A DNA stretch of 64,000 bases from positions 4,285,823-4,349,822 of the forward strand of contig NZ_CP036265.1 of the NCBI RefSeq assembly GCF_007743815.1, given 5' to 3'. The notes under the pieces were generated by a model that was not told the DNA's origin, searched no databases, and worked only from the letters and a program-made list of their open reading frames with translations. The position numbers and the translations under genes were made by a program. The number at the start of each line of letters is the position of its first letter. The stretch's first letter is position 1. Of the stretch, positions 50,492 through 58,553 are shown piece by piece. This stretch comes from Alienimonas californiensis (GTDB lineage Bacteria; Planctomycetota; Planctomycetia; Planctomycetales; Planctomycetaceae).

Positions 50492-51658
50492 TCAGGCGGC
50501 GTGGCGGAACGGCAGGAGGATCGGCTCCGCGTCGCTCGAGCGGGAGCCGGTCGGGCGGATCAGGCCGTTCTTTCGCAGGCAGCGGACCGTCGCCTCCCAC
50601 ACCGCGGCGACCTGCACGTCTTCCAGGCAGGCGCACTTGTCGGCGCCGGCATAGGGGCACTGCTTCTTGTAGCTGCCGGCGCAGGCGACGCTGGTTTGCA
50701 GCACTTCGTGCCGCGGTCCCGGCGGGCCGCTGCGGACCGGGTCGGTGCAGGTGAAGATGCCCACCACCGGCGTGCCGACCGCGGCCGCCAGGTGCATCGG
50801 GCCGGTGTCGTTCGAGACCGCCAGATCGCAGCCGGCCAGTACGGCGGCGAGTTGCCGCAACGTCGTACCGCCGGCGAGGTTGATCGCTCCGCAGCCGGGG
50901 GCGAGCCGCAGGAGCGTCCGCATCACCTCGCCGCAGAGTTCGATCTCGTCCGGCGCTCCCACGACCACCGGCACCGCGCCGGTCTTGCGAAACGCCGTCA
51001 CGGCCAGCCGGGCGAACTTCTCCGGCGGCCAGCGCTTCGTGACCCACTTGGCGCCGGGCACGAGAGCCATCTTCAAACGGTCCGCCGGCAGCACGCTGGC
51101 GGCGAAGGCGGCGTCCGAGCGGGAGACCGCGATGGGGGTGGCGCGATCCTGTTCGCCCAGCCCCAACTCCTCCGCCACCCGCCAGTAGCGGGCGTGGGCG
51201 GGCATGTTCCGGCCGCTGTCCGGAATCGTGCGGTGCACCGCCAGCGAAGCCCCCTCCCGGGCGGTTTCCAGCCCGATCCGTACCGGCGCCCCGGTCGCCG
51301 CGGTCATCAGACCGGTCCGGGCCAGCCCTTGCAGATCGAAGACGAGGTCGAAGCGGGCGGCCCGCAGTTCGCCCAGCAGACGCCGCCAGGCCCGCCAGCC
51401 GCCGCGACGCTCGAAGCGGATCACTCGATCCACCAGCGGGTGCGGGTGGACCAGGTCCGACAGCCCGGAGGCGATGACCCAGGTGATTTCTGCCCGCGGA
51501 AAGCGACGGCGGAGCACGCGCAGCAGGGGCATCGCCTGCACGACGTCCCCCAGCGCGCTGGGTTTGATTACGCAGACCCGCGCGGCGGCGACGCGGGCGA
51601 GACGGGACACGGTCGGACTCGGGGCAGGGGGCGCGGGGGGCGAAGCGGGGTCGGTCAT
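50492..51658 (-). CDS. Glycosyltransferase family 9 (heptosyltransferase-like)
   Basis: The 388-residue protein resembles the ADP-heptose:LPS heptosyltransferases (WaaF/WaaC). It shows ARVCVIKPSALGDVVQAMPL near the N-terminus (the conserved Asp in GDVV), FDLVFDLQGLARTGLMTAAT, LVPGAKWVTKRWPPEKFARL and the nucleotide-sugar-binding CDLAVSNDTGPMHLAAAVGT. The last also matches the family signature with Asp and His. A Cys-rich C-terminal extension (ACAGSYKKQCPYAGADKCAC) could bind a metal. It would transfer a sugar to lipid A core or another envelope glycan; the acceptor is unknown. It starts 10 bases after the DUF11 gene stop. Its last 82 bases are duplicated at 49190. Confidence 0.92.
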   Translation of the reverse strand: MTDPASPPAPPAPSPTVSRLARVAAARVCVIKPSALGDVVQAMPLLRVLRRRFPRAEITWVIASGLSDLVHPHPLVDRVIRFERRGGWRAWRRLLGELRAARFDLVFDLQGLARTGLMTAATGAPVRIGLETAREGASLAVHRTIPDSGRNMPAHARYWRVAEELGLGEQDRATPIAVSRSDAAFAASVLPADRLKMALVPGAKWVTKRWPPEKFARLAVTAFRKTGAVPVVVGAPDEIELCGEVMRTLLRLAPGCGAINLAGGTTLRQLAAVLAGCDLAVSNDTGPMHLAAAVGTPVVGIFTCTDPVRSGPPGPRHEVLQTSVACAGSYKKQCPYAGADKCACLEDVQVAAVWEATVRCLRKNGLIRPTGSRSSDAEPILLPFRHAA

Positions 51659-51668
51659 TCGGCGACGG

Positions 51669-53657
51669 TCACTCGGCGTCGGCGTACACGCGAACCGGCT
51701 CGGAGCGTCGGGCGGGTTCCGGCAGGTGGTCGGCGTTGACGATCAGTTCGATCGCCCCCTCGCCCGCCGCGGCGCCCTCGACCAGCACCTCGGCGGTGAC
51801 GGTCGCTCCGGGAGCCAGCGGTTCGGTCGGCGTCAGGCGGATGCCGTGATCGGTGGCCTCGGCCTCCAAACCCTGCCCATCGTACAGGAGGGCCCGCATC
51901 GAGGCAGGCAGGTTCATGTCGGCGAACAGCCCGCTGGCGGCGTCGGTGCCGGTGTTTTTGAGGGTGACCAGCACGGCGACCCGCTCCCCGATCGCCAGCG
52001 GCCCGTTCAGGCCTTCAATTCGCGGGGCTACGGCGGTGTAACCGCGAACTTCCGTCGCCGCGACCAGCTCCGCCTCGGTGCGGCCGCCGGTCTGCAGGGA
52101 GACGACGCTGTCCAACTGCCCCGCGGCCTCCGCCTCCAAGGTCACGCCCAGCGTGGTGGAGCGACCGGGCGGCAGCGCCGGCACGTCCCAGGAGACGGTG
52201 CGGGCGGCGGCGTCAAACCGGCCGCCGGCGGTCGCGGAGGCGAACTTCAGTCCGCTCGGAACCGTTTCGACCACCTGCACGGGGGGAGCCGGGGCCTGCG
52301 AAACGTTCGTCACGACGTTCTTGTACTCCCCGGTCCGGCCGAGGAACCGGGTGCGGGGGCCGCTGCGGGTGAGCGTCAGCTGACGGCGGTCGACCTGCAC
52401 CGCCGCGACGGTCGACGCGGGGGCGGCGCCGGCGCCGGTCAGTTCGCACTGAAAATCGACCGGGCCGGGGGCGTCCGCGGCGACGGTCAGGGAGACCTCC
52501 CGCGTCTGCCCGGCCTTGAGCAGGCCGACGTCGTAGACCAGATCGCGTTCCCCGCTGACGTGGGTGACGCCCGCGGGCAGCACGGTCCGCACGGCGGCGG
52601 CGGGGGCGTCGGCGGTGCCGACGTTCGACACCGTGATCCGCAGATCGAACGGCCGCCCGGCCCGCACCGGGCCGGCGGGGCCGGCGGAGAGCGCCAGCCG
52701 CGGGGCCAGCACGGCTGTGCGGGCGGCGGCGGTCAGATCGCAACGCACCGCCGTCACGCTGCCGACCGTGCCGGCGACGTTGGGAACGACCTTCACGTTC
52801 AGCGCCCGCTCGCCGCCGGGCGGCAGATCGCCCAGCGTCCAGCGGAGCGTCTGACCGAGCAGGTCCGCCTGCGGGTCGGTGCCCTCCAGCGTGACGCCGG
52901 CGGGGACGGGCTCCTCCACGGAGACCGCCCGGGCCACGGCGTCGCCGACGTTCTTGACGACGATCGTGTAGACGAACGACTCGCCCGGCTTGGCCTCCGG
53001 CGGGGCCTCTTTCTGCACGCGCAACTGCACCGCCGCGTCGGCGGGTCGGCGATCGTCGAACTCCAGCAGGTTCGACTGCGACTGGCTCGAACGGGGAACC
53101 GGCGAGGGCGTCGCGGCGGCCGGTTCGGATTCGGCGGGGAACGCGTCGGCCGGCGGGGGCGAGGCCGGCGCGGCGGCCGGCGGGTCCGCCCAAGAATCGA
53201 AATCGAAGTCGACCGCCGCCGGGGCGGGGCGGGGATCGCGGGCCGGTTCGGCGGCGGGGGGCTCCGGCGTCACCTCAATGCGACGGGCGGGCGTCGCGGC
53301 GGCGGGCGCCGCCGGTTCGCCCCGCAGCGGGGCGCCGCCGACGGCCGCGGGCGGGTTGGCCCACAACTCGTTGCCGAAGGCCGCATCGGCCGCGGTTGGG
53401 GGGGCGGGAGGTTGAGCGGGGGGCGGGGAGGCCGGGGCGTCCTCGAACCAACCGGGATCGAGGGTCGCGGCCTCCGGGCTGCCGCCGAGGTCCTCGCCGA
53501 AATCGTCCGTGCCGTCCGCGAACGGGTCCGCGGCCGGTTGCAGGACGGCGGCGGCCGCGAGGGAGCCTTCGACCGCGGCGTTCGCCTGGAACAGGGCGAA
53601 CGCCCCGCCCACCAGCGCCGTGGTCATGCCGCCCGCTTTGAGAAGTGCCGCGCCCAT
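51669..53657 (-). CDS. Exported protein with DUF11-type repeats
   Basis: The 662-residue protein has a hydrophobic N-terminus (AGGMTTALVGGAFALFQANA). A 190-residue Pro/Ala/Asp-rich linker follows, then four Ig-like DUF11/CARDB-type repeats (about 200-310, 315-420, 425-540, 545-655). Repeat signatures are PGESFVYTIVVKNVGDAVAR, AGRPFDLRITVSNVGTADAP and IGERVAVLVTLKNTGTDAAS, each followed by a VPAGVTL-like segment. Such repeats occur in planctomycete and other envelope proteins and are structural or adhesive in role. No enzyme domain is present. It is co-directional with the diadenylate cyclase gene upstream and the heptosyltransferase-like gene downstream (10-base gap). Confidence 0.88.
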   Translation of the reverse strand: MGAALLKAGGMTTALVGGAFALFQANAAVEGSLAAAAVLQPAADPFADGTDDFGEDLGGSPEAATLDPGWFEDAPASPPPAQPPAPPTAADAAFGNELWANPPAAVGGAPLRGEPAAPAAATPARRIEVTPEPPAAEPARDPRPAPAAVDFDFDSWADPPAAAPASPPPADAFPAESEPAAATPSPVPRSSQSQSNLLEFDDRRPADAAVQLRVQKEAPPEAKPGESFVYTIVVKNVGDAVARAVSVEEPVPAGVTLEGTDPQADLLGQTLRWTLGDLPPGGERALNVKVVPNVAGTVGSVTAVRCDLTAAARTAVLAPRLALSAGPAGPVRAGRPFDLRITVSNVGTADAPAAAVRTVLPAGVTHVSGERDLVYDVGLLKAGQTREVSLTVAADAPGPVDFQCELTGAGAAPASTVAAVQVDRRQLTLTRSGPRTRFLGRTGEYKNVVTNVSQAPAPPVQVVETVPSGLKFASATAGGRFDAAARTVSWDVPALPPGRSTTLGVTLEAEAAGQLDSVVSLQTGGRTEAELVAATEVRGYTAVAPRIEGLNGPLAIGERVAVLVTLKNTGTDAASGLFADMNLPASMRALLYDGQGLEAEATDHGIRLTPTEPLAPGATVTAEVLVEGAAAGEGAIELIVNADHLPEPARRSEPVRVYADAE

Positions 53658-53777
53658 GTCGTCGTGCCTGCCGGCCGGACCGAGGAAAAATGCTCCGCGC
53701 CCGCAATAGCATCACCGCGGCGAACAGGGGAACCCGGCTTTCGGCGGCGGGTTTCCGGCGGCGGGTCGGGCCGGCGG

Positions 53778-54704
53778 CTAATCCGAGGGCGGCTCGGTGT
53801 GCAGTTCGCTCCACCGCAGGCCGCGTTCCACGGGTTCGATCCGCAGCACGACCCGGCCGTTCTGGAACACGCGGACCGTGCCGGTCGATTCGCTGACGGC
53901 GACGAGGATCGCGTCCGTCACCTTGGACATCGCCGCCGCCGCCCAGTGCCGGGCGCCGAGGCCCTTGGAGAGCGTCAGCCCCTCCGCGGGGGCGTTGAGG
54001 TTCCGGCCGGCCCCGTGCATCAGGCCGTCACTGCCGACCACGAAGGCCCCGTCCATCTGGGCGATCTCCTTGATCGACTCCTGCACGCGGGGGTTGCGGA
54101 TCAGGCGGTCCTTCCGCGAATAGCCGCGGAACGGGTCGTGGACCTGCTCGTGGCTCAGTGCCATGACCCGCTCATGATCGCCGACGGCGAACAGGGCGCC
54201 CACCTTCTTCCCCTCGCGGCCCTCGTGGCCGATCTCCACGGCCAGGTCGACGACCTGCCGCAGCGTTTCCAGCGGGACCTGCGTATCCAGCCGCCGCAGG
54301 TCGCGGGAGGTGAGCCGGGAGAGGTGATCGGCCAGGCTGACCACCGACAGCGAATCGACGCCGTGCTTTTCGAACAGCGAATACAGGCAGACGACGGTGT
54401 CCCCGCTGGCGAGGAGGTCGTCGGCGATCGCTTCCAGCAGCGCCTGGGAAAGCTGCGTCTGCCGGGTCTGCGGCTCGTGCTGGAGGGCCACCACCGGCAA
54501 CTCTACGGCCCGGGCGGCGTTCTGCACCACGGGGCGATCCGAGGCGACGATCAGCCGGGTCCGCTTGAGCAGGTCGGTCCACGCCGCAAAGTCCGGCGGC
54601 ACGTCCAGCAGCGCCAGCACGGGAGCCCCGCCGGCGTCCAACGCCGCCCGCTTCGCCGCCGTCAACAGGCTCAGATCGCGGTCCTGCGAGGAGACGGGGG
54701 GCAT
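53778..54704 (-). CDS. Diadenylate cyclase (DisA_N/DAC domain) with pyruvate-kinase-like N-terminus
   Basis: DAC-domain enzymes join two ATP into c-di-AMP. The 308-residue protein has an N-terminal domain (about 22-130) that resembles the pyruvate-kinase C-terminal fold, then a linker. The C-terminal DAC domain (about 165-285) has the motifs QMDGAFVVGSDG (DGA at 218-220) and GLGARHWAAAAMSKVTDAIL. In the second motif the usual Arg-His-Arg reads Arg252-His253-Trp254, a deviation. It matches the arrangement of the archaeal-type DacZ more than DisA or membrane-bound CdaA. No membrane segment is present. It sits in a minus-strand series with envelope genes, consistent with c-di-AMP control of the wall and osmolytes, but regulation is not shown. 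Confidence 0.9.
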   Translation of the reverse strand: MPPVSSQDRDLSLLTAAKRAALDAGGAPVLALLDVPPDFAAWTDLLKRTRLIVASDRPVVQNAARAVELPVVALQHEPQTRQTQLSQALLEAIADDLLASGDTVVCLYSLFEKHGVDSLSVVSLADHLSRLTSRDLRRLDTQVPLETLRQVVDLAVEIGHEGREGKKVGALFAVGDHERVMALSHEQVHDPFRGYSRKDRLIRNPRVQESIKEIAQMDGAFVVGSDGLMHGAGRNLNAPAEGLTLSKGLGARHWAAAAMSKVTDAILVAVSESTGTVRVFQNGRVVLRIEPVERGLRWSELHTEPPSD

Positions 54705-54800
54705 CGAGCGGGGGGACGGGCGTCGCGGCGGGCGGAGCCCCAGTCTACGGTCCGCTCCGCCCGCTGCAAGCGGCGTGCCGACGGAGCGTTTCGCCCACGA

Positions 54801-55721
54801 TTATCGGATTTCAGCGGTATCGGACGAGGCCGTCTTCGCGGGGACGAGCGTCTCCGTCGGGCCGCTTTCGATCAGCTTCTGATAGTGGAGGCTCTTCAAT
54901 TTCAGCAGGCTGCCCGGCCCGCGGAAGCCGACGATCTCCGCGTCCACCTCGGCCCGCAGCGTCAGGATTCGCCCGGTCTCGATGTCGAACTCCAGCAGGC
55001 CGGCGGGGCACTTCATCGCCAGTTGTTCCTCGAAGGACGGCTCCGTCGGGGGGGGCAGCGGGGTGATCTTCACCACGATCGTGGCGACGCCGTTCTCGAC
55101 TTTGGTCAGCGTGGAGCGACGCCGCAGGGTCCAGGGCTTGGCGAGTTTGCCCTCCTGCACGCGCACTTTCAGCGTCTGCACCCAGGACTGGCCCACCGCG
55201 ACCCGCTCTTCCGGCAGGCGGGGGAATAGGTCTTTGTAGACGTCGGCCGCCTCCTCCGGGGCGAGATTCTCCATGCCCGGCAGCAGGCTGACGGCATGCG
55301 TTACCTGACCCAGGTCGGAAACGGTCAACTCGCCCAGCGGGGCTTTGGCGACCGCATCAACCTGCTCGTAGCCCCCCACGACCGGCTCGTCCTTCTCGCT
55401 GTCGTAGGAGGTGGGCGGCTGGGCGTCGAACTGGGCGGAGAGCTTCACTTTTTCGCTGTGCACCCGCAGCACGCCCGCGGTTCCCTCGGCGGCGTCGGCG
55501 GGCAGGGGCAGCACGTCCATCCGCTGAACGGTCTTGCCGGCATTTTGAACGAGCTGCGGGGCGCCCTGCGAGACGCTGTCGATGGTGACGGTCGTCACGA
55601 TCTCGTGCCGCAGACTCGTTTCCGGCTCAAACTTGTAGCGGAGCAGGTACTCCGGCCCGGCGGCGCCGGCCGGGTCCGCGAGCGGGGCGAGGGAAAGGGC
55701 GGCGAGCAGCAGCGGGGTCAC
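54801..55721 (-). CDS. Exported beta-rich hypothetical protein (possible DUF6263 type)
   Basis: The 306-residue protein starts at a GTG after which a signal peptide is clear (LLLAALSLAPLADPAGAAG). The mature part is beta-strand-rich: LLRYKFEPETSLRHEIVTTV, TIDSVSQGAPQLVQNAGKTV, GKLAKPWTLRRRSTLTKVEN and GLLEFDIETGRILTLRAEVD. The repeated Lys/Asp/Val alternation and the SVSQG/FDIETG pattern recall a planctomycete family annotated as DUF6263, but I am not certain. There is no anchor and no catalytic motif. It lies between nadK and the cyclase gene, on the same strand, and may share their transcript although the hairpin at 55806 could separate it from nadK. Confidence 0.78.
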   Translation of the reverse strand: MTPLLLAALSLAPLADPAGAAGPEYLLRYKFEPETSLRHEIVTTVTIDSVSQGAPQLVQNAGKTVQRMDVLPLPADAAEGTAGVLRVHSEKVKLSAQFDAQPPTSYDSEKDEPVVGGYEQVDAVAKAPLGELTVSDLGQVTHAVSLLPGMENLAPEEAADVYKDLFPRLPEERVAVGQSWVQTLKVRVQEGKLAKPWTLRRRSTLTKVENGVATIVVKITPLPPPTEPSFEEQLAMKCPAGLLEFDIETGRILTLRAEVDAEIVGFRGPGSLLKLKSLHYQKLIESGPTETLVPAKTASSDTAEIR

Positions 55722-55805
55722 GGCGGGAAGCTCCGGGCGCGAGGGAATGCGTGCCGCGGGGCGTAGCAGTTCCTGAAATGAGGGGGAAGGCGAAGGCGAC
55801 AGAGC

Positions 55806-55857
55806 GAAGGCGGCAGGCGCCGCCCGACGACCCGGCGCCGCCCGGTCTGCCGCCTTC
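55806..55857 (-). terminator. Possible terminator downstream of nadK
   Basis: GAAGGCGGCAG at 55806-55816 pairs with CTGCCGCCTTC at 55847-55857 (11 base pairs). The region between contains two direct GGCGCCGCCCG copies that may extend the stem. On the minus strand it starts 24 bases after the nadK stop, followed by a moderately T/C-rich stretch rather than a clean T-run. Confidence 0.45.
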
Positions 55858-55880
55858 AACCTGCCCGCTTCAACCGATTT

Positions 55881-56765
55881 CTACCGCCGATAACGCGGTT
55901 GGCCGCCCCAGCCGAGCTTGTTGTGCAGGGCGGCGTAGAAGTTCGCGCCGGGCAGTTTGACCAGCGGGCAGGCGACCTCCGCGGCGGACAGCTCCAGCAC
56001 GTCGCCGCAGGACATGGGCAACCGGGTGCGGCCGTCCACGGTGGCGGTCGCCCCGTCGCAGTCGTTCTCCAAGGCGAGGGTGTAGACGGCGTCCGCCACG
56101 TCCACCAGCGGGCGCACCGTGAGGGTGTGCGGGCAGATGGGGGTGACCACGAAGGCCCGCAGGTCCTGCCGCAGAATCGGGCCGCCGGCCGACAGGTTAT
56201 GGGCCGTGCTGCCGACAGGGGTGCTGACGATCAGCCCGTCGCCGTTGTAGGTAGTGACGGGCACCCCGCCAATCTCCAGCCGCACCTCGATCATGTGCAG
56301 CGTGCGGCTGCTGACGGCCAGCTCGTTCAGGCCGAGGAACCCCTCCTCCCCGCCGGCTCCGGTTTCGTCGCGGACATATTCGCCGTTGCGGCGGAGCCGC
56401 ACGCGGAACATCAGGTGCTCGCGGATCTCGTAGGCCCGGTGCGCCAGTTCGTCGAACCGCTCGAAGAACTCCTGCGGCGACAGATCGGCGAGGAACCCCA
56501 GCCGGCCGAGGTTCACCCCGAGCAACGGCACCTGCCCCGTTCCGAACATGTGCGAGGCCCGCAGCATCGCCCCGTCCCCGCCCAGCACCACGGCGAGTTC
56601 CGTGCCCTCCGGGGCGGCGGGGAGATCCTCGTCGAGGGCGGCGGCGAGCAGTTCGACGTCCGTGCGGCCTTCCAGAAACGTCCGCACCTCCCGCCACGCG
56701 GTCTGGACGCGGTCGCTGCCGTCGCGGGCCAGAACGACCAGCCGGAGAGGGTCGGCGTGGGGCAC
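55881..56765 (-). CDS. nadK: NAD kinase
   Basis: NAD kinase phosphorylates NAD to NADP and is essential. The 294-residue protein shows the family core: VVLGGDGAMLRASHMF (GGDG at 62-65), LLGVNLGRLGFLADLSPQEF, NELAVSSR-type Asn-Glu motif in LGLNELAVSSRTLHM, and GDGLIVSTPVGSTAHNLSAG with PICPHTLTVRPLV in the beta-rich C-terminal domain. Length and motif order are normal. It is transcribed divergently from the AcpH-like gene (75-base gap) and heads the minus-strand series ending at 50492. Confidence 0.96.
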   Translation of the reverse strand: MPHADPLRLVVLARDGSDRVQTAWREVRTFLEGRTDVELLAAALDEDLPAAPEGTELAVVLGGDGAMLRASHMFGTGQVPLLGVNLGRLGFLADLSPQEFFERFDELAHRAYEIREHLMFRVRLRRNGEYVRDETGAGGEEGFLGLNELAVSSRTLHMIEVRLEIGGVPVTTYNGDGLIVSTPVGSTAHNLSAGGPILRQDLRAFVVTPICPHTLTVRPLVDVADAVYTLALENDCDGATATVDGRTRLPMSCGDVLELSAAEVACPLVKLPGANFYAALHNKLGWGGQPRYRR

Positions 56766-56840
56766 GGGCCGGGGGCGAAGGACGGGGGGGACGACGGAAA
56801 CGGCCGCGGATTGTGGACCGCGGGGGGCGAGCCCTCAACA

Positions 56841-57575
56841 ATGCTTCGTCGAAAAGGCCATGTCGCCACCCCCCGTCGGACAGTCGTTCTGAATTTTCTC
56901 GCCCACGCCCTGCCCCTGCTCGGGGAGGGGGATACTCTCCAGCCGTTGCGGGTCGTCGGGGCGGGCGCCCCGGACCTGCTCAGCGTCGCCGATCGCAAGG
57001 TGCGGTTGCGGGAACGCCTGCTGCTCCCCGGCGACGACCCCCGCCTGAGCGCCTTCTGCGAGGGCGTCCGCCGCCATCTGCACGACGACGGCTGGTTCCA
57101 CGCCACGCGGGGCTTTGCGGAAGTGACCGCTCACTTGGGCGTGACGCTGCGGGAGACGTTCGGCCCAGGCGACGGCTTCCGCAGCGGGTTCCTCGGCCAC
57201 ATCGGCACGGAGATGCTGCTGGACGACGTACTCCGAGAACGAGTCCCGGGCTGCCTGTCCCGATACTACGAGGCGGTGAACGCCGTCGATCCGGAGGAGG
57301 TGGAGGCCTTCGTTAATCGCCTGCATCCGCAGGGGACGGATCGGCTGGCGAAGCTCGTCCGCGGGTTCCGCGACAGCCGGTTCCTTGAGGATTACGCCGA
57401 CCCGGCCCGGCTGCTGTTCCGCATGAATCAGGTCTGCAAACGGGTCGGCCTGACCCCGCTGCCGGAGGCCGCGACGGCCGTGCTGGCGGAGGCCCGCACC
57501 CTGGTCGACCGCCGGCGGTTCGATCTGCTCCCCCCGGACCGTTACGCTTGGCCGCCAGAGACGTTCGGTCGCTGA
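56841..57575 (+). CDS. AcpH/ACP-phosphodiesterase-like conserved protein
   Basis: The 244-residue protein starts at ATG (MLRRKGHVATPRR) and then shows the NFLAHALPLLGEGD motif characteristic of the ACP phosphodiesterase (DUF479) group. It continues with VGAGAPDLLSVADRKVRLRE, the His/Asp cluster RRHLHDDGWFHATRGFAEV and GFLGHIGTEMLLDDVL. The spaced His and Asp residues could bind a metal, as in this HD-like fold. It is longer than E. coli AcpH (about 190 residues), so the substrate may not be the phosphopantetheine of ACP. I recall closely similar proteins in other planctomycetes as conserved hypotheticals. Confidence 0.75.
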   Translation: MLRRKGHVATPRRTVVLNFLAHALPLLGEGDTLQPLRVVGAGAPDLLSVADRKVRLRERLLLPGDDPRLSAFCEGVRRHLHDDGWFHATRGFAEVTAHLGVTLRETFGPGDGFRSGFLGHIGTEMLLDDVLRERVPGCLSRYYEAVNAVDPEEVEAFVNRLHPQGTDRLAKLVRGFRDSRFLEDYADPARLLFRMNQVCKRVGLTPLPEAATAVLAEARTLVDRRRFDLLPPDRYAWPPETFGR

Positions 57576-57641
57576 CGCAGTCGTGAGACGATTGTCGGTA
57601 ACGAACGCCCGCCCGCCGCTCCCCGTCGCTCGCACTTCCTG

Positions 57642-58481
57642 ATGAAATACGGCCTGAACCTGCTCCTCTGGACGCCGGAGGTGACCGCCGACCACGCCCC
57701 GCTGCTGGCGGACATCAAACGGTGGGGCTACGACGGTGCCGAACTGCCGATGTTCTCCGGTGACGAGGCGGCCGGGAAGGCCCTCGGCAAGCTGTGCGAC
57801 GACGCGGGCCTCGCCCGGACCGCGGTGACAGTCTGCACGCCGGAGAACAACCCGATTTCGCCGGACGCGACCGTCCGGGCCGCGGCGACGGACCACCTGA
57901 AAAAGATCCTCGACTGCTGCGCCGCTGCCGGGGCGGAGACGCTGTGCGGTCCGGTCCACTCGGCCCTCGGCCAGTTCAGCGAGGCGTCGCGGACGGAGGA
58001 GGAGTGGAAGCGGGCGGTCGACGTGCTGTCCGTCGTCGCGGATCACGCCGAGGACGTCGGCGTCACCATCGCCGTCGAAGCGATCAACCGGTTCGAGTGT
58101 TACTTCGTCAACTCGCAGCAGGAGGTCGCCGACTTCGCCGCCGCGATCGACAAGCCGGCCCTCGGCTGCATGTACGACACCTTCCACGCGAACATCGAGG
58201 AGAAGGACCCCGCCGCGGCCCTGCGGCACGCCGCCAGCCAACTGCGACACGTCCATATCTCCGAGAACGACCGCAGCACCCCGGGCGAGGGGCAAATCCG
58301 TTGGGAGGAGACGTTCGCCGGGCTCAAGGAGATCGGCTACGACGGCTGGCTGGTCATCGAGGCCTTCGGCCTGGCGTTACCGCAGTTGGCGGCCGCCACC
58401 CGCATCTGGCGGCGGATGTTCCCGTCGGAGGAGCACCTGGCCGTCAACGGCCTCGCCTTCATGAAGAAGCATTCTTCCTAA
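57642..58481 (+). CDS. Sugar 3-epimerase-like TIM-barrel protein (D-tagatose/D-psicose 3-epimerase family)
   Basis: The 279-residue TIM barrel resembles D-tagatose/D-psicose 3-epimerases. Expected metal ligands are Glu146 (TIAVEAINRFE), Asp179 (GCMYDTFH), His205 (RHVHISEND) and Glu240 (WLVIEAFG). Their spacing (33, 26, 35 residues) equals that of the known ligands Glu152, Asp185, His211 and Glu246 of Pseudomonas cichorii tagatose 3-epimerase, as I recall them. The catalytic site is therefore intact. The true substrate in this organism could be another ketose or its derivative. It follows the AcpH-like gene after 66 bases and precedes a hairpin, so it may be a single gene or the second gene of a pair. 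Confidence 0.88.
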   Translation: MKYGLNLLLWTPEVTADHAPLLADIKRWGYDGAELPMFSGDEAAGKALGKLCDDAGLARTAVTVCTPENNPISPDATVRAAATDHLKKILDCCAAAGAETLCGPVHSALGQFSEASRTEEEWKRAVDVLSVVADHAEDVGVTIAVEAINRFECYFVNSQQEVADFAAAIDKPALGCMYDTFHANIEEKDPAAALRHAASQLRHVHISENDRSTPGEGQIRWEETFAGLKEIGYDGWLVIEAFGLALPQLAAATRIWRRMFPSEEHLAVNGLAFMKKHSS

Positions 58482-58498
58482 TAATTCGCCGTACGTTT

Positions 58499-58529
58499 GC
58501 CTCCCGGACGCTTCACGCGTCCGGGAGGC
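58499..58529. terminator. Perfect 13-bp hairpin between the epimerase and coproheme decarboxylase genes
   Basis: GCCTCCCGGACGC pairs perfectly with GCGTCCGGGAGGC around the five-base loop TTCAC. It lies 18 bases after the epimerase stop and 24 bases before the next start. No T-run follows on the plus strand (the next run is of A), so it is a strong stem of uncertain function: terminator-like or a repeat-family hairpin. Confidence 0.65.
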
Positions 58530-58553
58530 TCCTGATCATCAAAAAAAGCGCCC

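Noticed and set aside
51204-55229. 1341-codon open frame on the plus strand
   Set aside because: It is antisense to four well-supported minus-strand genes (GT9, DUF11, diadenylate cyclase, exported protein). Its product is dominated by Arg, Gly and Gln, typical of shadow frames in GC-rich DNA.
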